Shown here: positions 12,544 to 22,411 of the stretch, piece by piece
Layout of the letters: every line of letters starts with the position of its first letter
How positions within the stretch are numbered: the first letter of the stretch is position 1
Source of the DNA: Takakia lepidozioides
Taxonomy: Eukaryota; Streptophyta; Takakiopsida; Takakiales; Takakiaceae
DNA length: 64,000 nucleotides
Reading direction: 5' to 3'
Assembly (NCBI GenBank): GCA_030704615.1
Contig: CM060732.1
Coordinates: 32,593,053 to 32,657,052, forward strand
Position numbers and translations under genes: made by a program
The notes under the pieces: generated by a model
What the model was told of the DNA's origin: nothing
The model's input: the letters and a program-made list of their open reading frames with translations, nothing else
The model's database searches: none

Positions 12544-13127
12544 TTTTCTTCAATGAAATTGGTTTCATTTGGTTTCATTTGGGTTTCACTATAGTTTAGG
12601 AAATGCATAAAAACATCATGAACACAACCTTCCCGAAGAAAATCCTTATAAGTGGATGAAATGAGAGTGCTTAAGAAAAAAAAAAAAAGTAAGAAAGAGA
12701 TGATCTTAAACTACATTAACTACATGAAACTACATATAGGGTTCAAAAAATGAACCAAAACCACATGGATATAAGCATTTTGAATATTTAGTTTTTGGAA
12801 TGGATTATGAAGTCCATAGAAGCTTAGACCTAAGTTTTGTTAATGCGCAATGAATTCTACTATTCAGCAGCCACATGAAGAACAAACTAATGAAGTGAAG
12901 TGAAATGACATAAGACATACATGAAAATGTTGGTAAGTTGATAATTTTTGTAGTGATTTTGCTCCAGCTTCTGTCCTCCTTAGCTTTGCCTTCATGTAGC
13001 ACTAACACACAGCTCCCGTCTCCTCGAATCGCACCTTCGGTTTATGAAATCTAAACCCTAATCCTCTCTTCTCTCTCACCCTAAACCCTCTCTTCTTCTC
13101 TTTGAGCATGAAAGCAGCAACCTCCCG

Positions 13128-13429
13128 GTGAGTAGCTCGTCGAGCTACTCACTGGGTAGGGGAGTAGGGTGGGGGCGGCTAGGGCTGGGACTGGCACGGT
13201 CCCCGAGCCTGGGCGGATAGGTTTGGGGGGGGGGGGGTGTTGGCGGGCCCGTTGGTGCCATGGCTTGGGAGTTTTGCCAATTTGGCCCCAAACTTTTGCC
13301 ATTTTGGCTTGTGGAGGGTGGCGCGGGCCCACACGTGCCCCAGGAGCATGTGGGGCCTCGGGAGGGGGGCAGGTGGGGGGACAAGGCTGCTAGCGTCATT
13401 ACGACGTGGCTATCGAAAATTCGCAGGCC
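13128..13429 (-). repeat. Right TIR of the MULE
   Basis: Inverted copy of the left TIR. Its inner end (13128-13152) is a perfect palindrome apart from the centre (arms GTGAGTAGCTCG / CGAGCTACTCAC), and its outer end is CGAAAATTCGCAGGCC followed by the AACTATT target duplication. It contains a run of about 12 G residues near 13226. Confidence 0.92.
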
Positions 13430-13517
13430 AACTATTGCATCTTGTATACCGAGTCTTTATCACAACATTACAAAGGTTTGTACTTATTATAGACCATAAG
13501 CAACTTATGTAGCTTAA

Positions 13518-13847
13518 GAGCATCCCCACCGGTGTCCTTATATGCCACGGCAGGGTACTTGAGCCCCCGCCCCTGCTTCCGCACCCCCGGGCCCGTACTT
13601 TGGTGCACAATACGGGCCCTCGTCAATCCGGCCGGTACCTGGTGAAGCAACTAAAAAGCACGCCGGCGTGCATTTATGGCGTGCTAGTAAGGCAGTGTCT
13701 GCCAGGTGGTCCCTCTGCAGCAAGGCACGTCATCAAAAATTACATGTGCAGGGCAGTTTGATGGAGTTGCCGCTGGGGAGGGGAGTGTTGGAGGCCGCGG
13801 GACGTTATCGTGCAGTGGTGTTTAGTGTACCCCCGGTGGAGATCCTC
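13518..13847. mobile_element. PIF/Harbinger-type MITE
   Basis: A 330-bp GC-rich insert in AT-rich DNA. Its ends are imperfect inverted repeats (GAGCATCCCCACCGGTG on the left; GGTGGAGATCCTC on the right), and TAA is repeated at 13515-13517 and 13848-13850. Short size, no coding capacity, a 3-bp TAA duplication and the GAGCATC terminus fit PIF/Harbinger miniature elements. Confidence 0.8.
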
Positions 13848-13850
13848 TAA

Positions 13851-16233
13851 GAACTTATGCAACTTATTTTACTTCTTAGATGTGGACTTGCCATTTTATG
13901 TATCAAATCAGCCACCTTTAAGCAAGGACCATATGAAGTATAAGTAAATAATGAATACAACATATGATGATTCAGAGAAGTATGGTAGCGTCATGTCTAT
14001 CTATAGGATGTCAAATAAGTAGAGAGACCGGAGAGAAACAAGCAATATCGAAAGATATCGGTCCACACGCTCTCCAACCTTTTACAATCATACCTAGATG
14101 AATCGGTCAACTTGATCAAGTTACAAATAAAATAATGTTAATTGTTATCACCTCAAAATAACTATCACCTTATTGATATTCATCGACTTTGTGCAATTAA
14201 TAGATGTATCTGACTCACGATGGACCCAGTTCAATATAAACTTCATAATTGGATTGCCCAATTATGTGATATTGCCCAACAGTTCCAAGAAAAAGAAAAA
14301 ATTAGCGGGCAAACTTTTGTCCAACTTGTGAGGCTACGGTACAAGATAACAAATGGAGAATTTTGTAGAGTTCTTGAAAAAGTTGAAATTGTAGTGATGT
14401 AGTCAAATGCTTTCAATCGGTTGCAGAGCATACCCCTTCCATCATGAAATCTCTAGTGGGTTGGGAAAGAGAGAAGCATTTGGAGAGGAAGTAATTGTGT
14501 GTTTCTTTTGTCAAATACCTATCTAATGAATTAGAAAATAGAGCTGGATTCTTAGAGCCATATATTAGACTTGATGTCTAGTTTATTCAACTACTTTGTA
14601 TGTGTATTCTTTGTCTTCATCTTCTTTTCTTCTATCCCAACTTTGTCACTTTTGTTTTACGATTCCAGATTAACAATGATCTGGAGGCGTTTCGACAACT
14701 TCAATCCGACACATTTTCTTGCAGCTAATGTTTGTTCAAGTGCTTTCTGTAATAGCAATTGTTTATCAATTATGTCTTCGCTGAAATTGTGATGTGTATT
14801 GCCTTCATGCTATGTAAAGAATCATTGTTCTTGAAGTAAAGGATCTAAGATGTCTTGTATATGTACCATTCTAGGTTTCTCATCGAGCCTTATAATGTAT
14901 TCTGAAGCCAAACTTTCTCTGATTGGCTTGTAAATCTACCAAATCCCCTTAAACAATTTTCGAGGAACAATAGGCAAGGTGACCATTTAGTTTCTAAACA
15001 TCTTTTGAAAAATCGAACATGAAGTGATGCGAGAAAAGGGAAAAGACCCGTCATAGAGGGGAAGTCTAAGAGCTTTCCTATTCGAAACAAACATCTCATG
15101 AGTACATACAATCTAATTAGGTAGTTCTTGTCTTCAATCAGCTTTACATTCTTTGACAATGTGTTGTGCCTTGAGTCACTCTTCCGCCTACCGTATAAGT
15201 ATTCGGTTCCAAGAGAGTAACTCTCTTGTTTGCCTTCTCCCAAATGAATCCACTGTCAATTACTCACAAAATGAGGAGAATATTTTGAGAATTGGAGAAG
15301 AATGTAGGCCCGTGTCATGCTCCGGCTCCCCCTTCCGATTGATACCCACCTACACCAACCACCAGCCCTTTTTATTTCATTTCTGCCTAGGCATGGACGT
15401 GGCGAATTTTTTTTGGGGTTAAGTGCAGAGGTGGTGACTTGTACAATGTCCACCTGGATCCTACCTGGCTACAAGTATGCAATATGGCGATCGGACGGTG
15501 CAATATGGCATGGCTACGATATATAGCACAATATGGCTACATATGTATGTGCAATATGGCTACTGCCTGGCGATCGGACGGTGGCGATACAGGTGGCGAA
15601 TCATGCTGATTCTTGGTCTGATGGGGCGTCAGCCCTGGGATTTAGGGTCCAGTTCCCAGGCGAAATGTGTGGGTTCCCTGGTGCTTTCTGGCACGAGCTG
15701 CCCAAGGGAACCGCCACTATATGGCGAATTTTTTTATTTTGGCCTTTTTTTCTTGGCATAGGGGTGTGGGGGCCAATTTGTTCTGTAGCTTTCTGGCTTT
15801 ATTTTGCCTAAAAAGGTAGGGTTGGCAAGCACATGGCGAGCCTTCTCAGTAACAACCACGCAAAGCTTGCAAGAGGAAACAAGCAGTATTCTCACAGTCC
15901 TCGCCTCAGAGCGACATGAGCATTTCATCACGAGGCCGATGCAGCCCACAAAATCATCGCTTTACATTTTAACAACACCTCAGGATGCCTGCAATGTTGG
16001 AAAATTATAGCCAAATATTTATCCCATATCGATTGCAGAGATCTTGATGGATGAGTCCCATATAACCCTTGCCTTCTAAATTGTCTCTCAAGCCGTGTGC
16101 TCAGCGCAGAGCGAACTATTCTTTTGCCTTTTACTAAAGAATACCGTGCGCAGGGTGCAAATAGTGGCATGCCTCAATTTTTATGCTGGCTCCTTCACCG
16201 GGACCCTCCAATGAAACCTAAACACGACAGGAG
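13851..16233. other. Intergenic stretch, no firm gene
   Basis: No recognisable protein. Two minus-strand open frames (14890-15243 and 15928-16170) read like coding sequence in places but match no family I know, lack neighbouring exons and may be old retroelement debris. Around 15470-15600 the motif CAATATGGC recurs and GGCGATCGGACGGTG occurs twice. Confidence 0.4.
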
Positions 16234-16241
16234 GTCCACAC

Positions 16242-16603
16242 CAGTGTTGGGCGGTTATTTGATTTTTTTCATAACCGGCGGTTCCGGTTGTTTCAAATTT
16301 TAGGAAACTATTAACCGCGGTTGCGGTTATTAAATTTTTTATGGCTAAATATAACCTCAGTGGTTACGGTTACTTGCAAAAACCTCAAATAACCGGCGGT
16401 TTTCATCAAATAACCGCGGGTATTGGGCTGTTCTTTAAGAGGTTTTTTGCTCGGTTATTTGAATGCGTGACCTCCGCCGGTTCCTAACTGGACCGGTTAC
16501 TTCATTTTTTCACCTACGCCGGTCATATATATATATATATATATATAACCATATAGGTAACCGCCGGGTATTAGAGAGAAATTCAAATAACCGCCCAACA
16601 TTG
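16242..16603. mobile_element. hAT-type MITE
   Basis: A 362-bp element with TIRs CAGTGTTGGGCGGTTATTTG and its complement ending in CCCAACATTG, bounded by a perfect 8-bp duplication GTCCACAC (16234-16241 and 16604-16611). An 8-bp duplication and CAGTG termini are the hAT signature. Inside are repeated AACCGCGG/AACCGGCGG blocks that form nested inverted repeats, and an (AT)n run at about 16526-16548. No ORF. Confidence 0.93.
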
Positions 16604-16611
16604 GTCCACAC

Positions 16612-18361
16612 AAGCTGTTCTCCAATGCCCTTCCGATGAGGATCACCAAAGACGAATCAAATGTTGACAATACCAGTACCATACTTATATGCAGCCCTAA
16701 ATACAACTACCTAACTCATACCAGATTCAAAACCCAAGTTGCTCGTACCTGTCTAGACACCTATACCAGCCTGGTATGAAACAGGGCTGGGACCCTTCAT
16801 ACCAGGACTAGTCTGGTATTAAAAATGGACATACCAGTCCAACACTGGTTAACATTACATAGGGACAAATATCAATGAAAATCAACAGTGCATATATGGT
16901 GGTATAGAAGCCTACTGGAATGATCACAAACCTTACTCTTGGCCTTCAAACTAATGTCTCAAAATATTGCCACATCTCACCTATTTTAAATGCTTGATAA
17001 TATTTTTATATCAATATGAGGAGGAGCCATTATGCGACTAGTCGCTTGTTTTCCCCCTCAAAGCCCAATTGCTGGGGCTGTGTTTCAAGTCTTCCAAACA
17101 AAACAAAACAAAACATGACAAAATTAATCGAGGTCTTTTCTGAAGCTCGACTCATATATTTAGGGGTTGTTATTGTAAGAAAGATAGACTATAAGTTAGA
17201 AGTTGTAAGTTTCCCCGCATGGAGGGGAAAAGTAAAAAGTCTCATGCCACTGTTAGCACAACTATTTGTCTCTCAGCGTGTCATCCCATGAACTCAATTT
17301 TGTCGGAGAGGAGTCCATCTTAGTCACGAAGCTCAGAATTGTAAACAACAAGAATGTATAAATCTGCGTATCGCATATATAAATATGCGATCGCTCTGGC
17401 CGCATATCTGCACCCCCATATGCAATCTTGACCGTTGAAAACCATCAGATTTGTGTTCTCAGCAATACTCATTTGCAGAGCCCATCATATCGAGTTAGCT
17501 ATTTATTAACCCCTAACTACATTCGCGTCATTTTTCATCCAGGTCGTAACTGAGCCGGATGAACTCTGATGAAAGTGTGCCCGGTGTCCTCTACATGCTC
17601 CAGCAAACGCTGCGGAAAACAATCAATTCCCTGCATGTTGGAATTTTTGACGTGTGAGGGGGTCCAGGAATGTTTTGACTACCCACGTGGCATGACGGAA
17701 ATCCACTTCGGGCTGGAGAAGGCACCGGTCTGGCACCAGAATGCCTTGTTTGCCGATGGCCGGAAAATCCAAAAATATTCACATCCACCCGCGAAATTTC
17801 CTCCGAATCAATTTTTTTTGGGGCAGTGACCTTTGCCAAACAGTGGTGCATGCAACTACTCTTCTGGCTTTTCTCATCCCAACTATTTATCATATCTCTA
17901 TTTCCCTTGAAGGCCTGGCTCAGTGGGATAGTGGCATTTAGTCTCTCGACCCTTCAGACCACATGAATCTGCAGTCGGATTTAGGAGCTTTAGGCTGAGT
18001 ACAGCAACTTCGGATGAATTTTACCCCCATAATTCGCATTCAAAGCAACACCCCCCTATTTTTGGTGGATCAGTCTGATATTTGCAGGGAGCACCTGGTA
18101 TATGCCCCAAATCTAGAATGTGGAGGCCAATTTTTTCTACAAAATTCTAAAACAAAAATAAAATAAAATCTACATAATGCCAAAAAGCAGTGGTCAAAGG
18201 TGAATTTGTCATGGGATAATTGATCTATTGGCTCTCTTGTAGAGAGAGACTTTGCGGAGACATGCAAGTCAATGGAGAAAATGTGGTCAAAGGACCTTAC
18301 ACCGTGTCAAGGCGTTGATTGGTAGGTTGTGCTAAGTCATGCTCCCTAGTCTTACCTTCCC
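16612..18361. other. Intergenic stretch, no recognised feature
   Basis: No gene recognised. Near 16755-16860 CTGGTAT/ATACCAG words form short inverted repeats and end at CCAACACTGG, possibly an eroded hAT-type miniature element, but no target duplication was found. Confidence 0.4.
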
Positions 18362-19330
18362 TTATGTTGTGCCAAAGCAAAGCAAGAGAGCCAATTGCCG
18401 TTTGAGGCTTGTTTTCAATTTGGGGCATTTTCTTTTGCTATAATATCCCATTTGCAATGGTGAAATCTCCTGAATTTTGTCACACTGTCCATGGTGAGTG
18501 TCACTAAATCTGTGAACAAGCGGAATAAAGGGGATCTGGGTAGCTATGACTTGATCCATTGGCGTAAGAGTGGTCCTTTTTGAACCGGCAGAGTTAGATT
18601 GCACGGGTAAAGCGGCAAAATTATCAGCAACTTCCGTATAGAAGAGGTCTCGAAGTCGTGAAGAACCGGTGGAGCACTCGTAGAAAATTCGAGCAATGTC
18701 GACCATCTCCAATTCTTGCGGCTGCACCATTGCCTTCCAGATAGAACCAGCTCTACAGAAATCCATTCCACTATTTTTGTAGGGTGCCACCCATGCAGCT
18801 GTAGGGTAAAACTGACCGGATTTTAGCATGCTTAGTAACACAGACAGCAAATTATTGGCTCCACATTTGTGCGCGCTCCAATACATTTTGGTGTGTGAGG
18901 CATACACGGTTCTTCGTCGAGGACGCACCGTATCTGATATACAAATCTAGACCTTCCTACATCTGGTCGGCACTTACATTTATGTGCACAAATGTGAAAC
19001 GTGGTTTATCGGCATTTTTCAGACAATAACCAACCATGCCCATAAAAGTATGAAGTCCTTTACCACGAAGTGCTTTACAGTGGACAAGATGTCCAGGTGG
19101 TGCAAGCCTCTCGGGTATCCCACCCAAGAGACTTTTTGATAAGCTTGTTCAACATAATTAAACTTGATACATACAACCTACAGACCATTTGCAAATGCAA
19201 ATGGAACAAACTGTCACCTCTTTCAAGCGCACATAAGCCAGAAATGCAACGGGTAGCAATAAACTCTTCCATTTTCTGTAAGGATGTGACGTCGATATCT
19301 GCTCCACCCACGCCAATAGTAACACTTGCC
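18362..19330 (-). pseudogene. HUH-endonuclease (Rep-like) gene remnant
   Basis: Three consecutive blocks on the minus strand, in three frames, read as one decayed protein. Block one (about 19311-19110) has CALERGDSLFHLHLQMV, where HLH at 19189-19203 fits the metal-binding HUH motif, and ends IKKSLGWD. Block two (about 19105-18900) has GKGLHTFMGMVGYCLKNADK, where YCLK (19017-19028) fits the catalytic Y-x-x-K motif, and contains a stop. Block three (18928-18362) has LLSMLKSGQFYPTAAWVAPY and FCRAGSIWKAMVQP. HUH followed by YxxK is the signature of rolling-circle Rep nucleases. Candidate sources are a Replitron-like transposon, another HUH element or an old integrated Rep gene. No helicase or element ends were found. 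Confidence 0.6.
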
Positions 19331-19539
19331 TCTATGAACTTCTCTGCGCCACCTTGTCTTTCCCTCTTGTAGCCACTTTGATCCTACCTGCCATACCTGG
19401 CCCGACCCCCAACATAGCAAACAACTACTCACGCTGGCTCTGGCTCTCAAACCACTAGTGAGACATGCTACTAGTGCCTGTGCCAGCATGTTGAAGACAC
19501 AAGTTACAAGCAACTAGTCAGTTGCTTCTCACCGGACCG

Positions 19540-19655
19540 ACATATTAGTAGAAGTATCTAGAAACGAGAACTATGTAGAAAGTCAACTAGAACTAGAACT
19601 ATCTAGAAAGTAGCTAGAACTAGAACTATCTAGAACGCCCACCTAGAAAGTCAAT
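19540..19655. repeat. Short tandem CTAGAACTATCTAGAAAG-type repeat
   Basis: Several degenerate copies of CTAGAACTATCTAGAAAG follow one another. No coding content. Confidence 0.6.
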
Positions 19656-22390
19656 CCTTAATTTTTGGACCCTTCATTTCATTAAATAATACAAGTGGCC
19701 TTAATACATTGGCCCCTCTTTTAACTCATGGACCATGCTAGAATTAACCGGGTCAAATGAAACTGCTCTACATATTGTCCGGTTCATCCCTGTGGATGTA
19801 TGGGGGAAGGAAGATACAACAAGGCAATGCATGGTATAAGTATACACTTTTTGTCCAGAAGTACTGGCCTGTAGGGTTTACTAAGTATCTGACATGCACT
19901 CCCTTTTCTTTTAAGATAAAATAGAATAAAAAGTCCATGAAATTAATTCCTTGAATATCCCCAAAACAGTATACCCATAAACTGCTTTTGGAAAAATTCT
20001 CATTTTGTAACCGAGGGCTGATGCTGATTTTTCCTAAGTTGGATCCTAGAGGCCTTTTATTTCATAGAATGTCCCTCCCCTATGAGAAGTCCTCAGTCTA
20101 CGCTTCGGAACGGGCCACGCTGAGGCCATTCTGGTGCGGAATTCACATGTAGAACAGGGCTCACCGTAATTGTAAAGGTGGCTTCCCCACCAGAATGGCC
20201 CAAAAATGTATTGCATGTGGGCACTGAACTTTGTAAGACAGATATTTGAAACTTTAGTATCTGAAAGGTAACGTTTAAAGTACCTTCATAAAGGTAATCT
20301 CTTGAGACACCTATATCCATGGTTGCTCAAAATGAAGAAAACAGAAATACAAAGGCGGCCCACTCTGCACTGTGCAGACATGGAAGGCATGGGCGGCTGG
20401 CCAACTCCACATGTTGCTGTCTAGAGCCGCCATGAAAACTTCAGAGGAAGCACAAACAGGAGCTGTCGATTTTGCGAGTGATCCGAGCCGGGAAGTGGAT
20501 CACCTATTACCGACTGTTGTTGCACTGTGATCTGTCACTAAGTCAATCGATGCCTTCCTTTCGATTTCTAGAAACAAACTCCAAATTTTCCAGGATCGTG
20601 GGACAGAGATCGTAGTAATAAATGCATTGCTTTCGATTCTTGTGCAAACATGCCGATTCAGAACTTCCATGATCGTGATCATCTTACCATGTAAGTGCGT
20701 CATCGATCCTATGCAGATGAGGCGATGGTGAGAATCCGGGCAACTATCGAAGTTGCACACTGGTGACTGAACGAACCCTCCAGTAAAGAAATCTTTGGTG
20801 ACCACCATCACTACAGTAGTGTCTGGGGTTGACGAACTGTGACGGTGTTGACAGTCGGCCCCACCCACGCGAGGTTCGTTGGCGGATAGTTGGTGCTAAC
20901 TGCTAACACACATTCCATATCTCGTAACTAAGAAAATCGCTGGCCGAAGTTACAGTCAGTATAGGCCAGCCACATGATGCTTGTAAGGAAGAACGACATT
21001 CAAACAAACAGTAACTTCATATGACAAGACTAGGCCAGGAAAATAAGACAGGGACAAGAAAATATCTGAAAATTATGCTCGAGAAAGCTAAAGTTTGTTC
21101 AATCTTGTCGGATCTGCAAAGCCAATCGAGGTCAGATTTAATAGAGGGAATGGGTTTGATATTCATGTCCTTGAATTCTAGCTGTAATAAAATGCTGCAG
21201 GGAGGATTTCTGGGAGGCGGGCCCACAAGATGAGCGCAGCAGTCAAGTACACAGAGCAGAGGTGTGTGTCTTATAGCGCAGCAGGACACGTGCGTTGACA
21301 TCATTACTATTGGGTACCAAGTGCAGACCCTTCATCACTCTGGGATTGTTCCTTCGGAAGACTCAGTCTGCCTACAATCTCACAACCTTCCATCCATTTA
21401 TATTTGCCTTTTGGGCATCTGGTAACTCAATCCTTCGTCCCCGGCAATTCTCTGGAATTTGTCTGGAGCTCAGAAGGTGTAAAGTTGTACTGGCGAGAAA
21501 GGCCAGAAGACTGAAAGGCGGAGCAGGCTGAAGCAGTCCGAGGTTAAGGAAGTTTACTGCTGAAAACACAGAAAGGGGAGCTGAAGGTTTTCTGGGTTTT
21601 CGGACTCTTCCTTTTTTGCAAGCCAATTTTAGGAGATGAGAAGGCATGACTCGGAATCTGAAGCAGGAAGGTGGCTAACTGAAGACTGAGATTCAAGAGG
21701 TCACTTGTATTGGGCTCTCAAGGTAAGCACTGCCAAGTCTGCTGGTCTGGGATCACCTTCAGTTGTATTTCCTCTTCCATAGGAGTGTAGTGCGTCGACG
21801 CGCGTGCATGCTCACTGGCCTGGGGGTTCTTCTCTCATTGGAAAGCACCCTCGCTCAACTCTTCTTTTGGGAAAAGAAATTAAGAATTGAAACAATCCGG
21901 GTCGTTCCTTTGTTTCAATTCCCTCATGTACATTAGTACTGTCATCAATGATATTCGTCTGTGCATCTTCTAAAGCTCGAGAGAGCGATCTAATCGTTGC
22001 ACGAAGATGGAAGGGCGCGGGAAGGTAAGTTGTGAAGCATTTCTGGTCCTCAATATTGAAGGCGTCTGCCAGTGATGAGGGTCTCCGAATAGACGACCGG
22101 GCACACACAACGAACCTCCTGGGAAGATCTTATCATCACATGGCGTGTACTCCATTTAATGTCCCGATTTAGTGATTATCGAGCTGACTCTCTGAAAGTC
22201 CATTGACGTGGTAATTTGATGAGTATGGCATCAGAAAAGGAAGTTTAGTGGCCAGCGTTTTACGTAGAACTGGGAGAGAGAGAGAGAGAGAGAGAGAGAG
22301 CTTCTCGTTCTTGCAAGCGGACACTTAGGAAGACACTACCTCAATAACATGTGGGCGAATTGAAGCTGACATGAGACAGGCATCAACTGA
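19656..22390. other. Intergenic stretch upstream of the lipoxygenase gene
   Basis: No confident gene. A 77-bp hairpin with perfect 13-bp arms (GGCCATTCTGGTG at 20124-20136 and its complement at 20188-20200) is present. The last ~1 kb should hold the lipoxygenase promoter and 5' leader and carries a (GA)n run at about 22273-22300, a common plant core-promoter-proximal feature. Confidence 0.45.
22271..22300. repeat. (GA)n run before the lipoxygenase gene
   Basis: About 14 uninterrupted GA dinucleotides, 110 bp upstream of the lipoxygenase ATG. It may lie in the promoter or 5' UTR; GA-rich runs are frequent there in plants. Confidence 0.8.
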
Positions 22391-22411
22391 ATGGCAGGTC
22401 ACCGAGACTGA
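22391..22411 (+). promoter_or_regulatory. uORF overlapping the lipoxygenase start codon
   Basis: An upstream ATG opens a six-codon frame (MAGHRD) whose TGA overlaps the lipoxygenase ATG as TGATG at 22409-22413. It would be translated only if the transcript starts upstream of 22391, which the sequence cannot show. Such an overlap is compatible with translation by termination-reinitiation or with start-site repression. Confidence 0.5.

Larger units (their letters stand above)
5737..13429. mobile_element. Mutator-like (MULE) DNA transposon, full length
   Basis: A 7.7-kb element bounded by ~300-bp GC-rich TIRs (5737-6031 and 13128-13429). The TIRs share long blocks, including the tract around the ATTTTCGATAGCCACGTCGT end and the tract around GCCAAAATGGCAAAAGTTTG. 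AACTATT directly repeats at 5730-5736 and 13430-13436 (8 bp, CAACTATT, if the terminal C is shared), which marks the target duplication. Inside are a plus-strand transposase gene with MULE catalytic motifs and a SWIM finger, a convergent minus-strand zinc-finger gene, and two repeat arrays. The transposase has frameshifts and a stop, so this copy cannot supply its own enzyme, but its ends look intact and could be mobilised in trans. Class call is firm from the transposase and the TIRs. Confidence 0.92.

Noticed and set aside
14890-15243. 117-codon minus-strand frame as a gene
   Set aside because: Parts look coding-like, but no family is recognised and there are no flanking exons or element borders; treated as debris.
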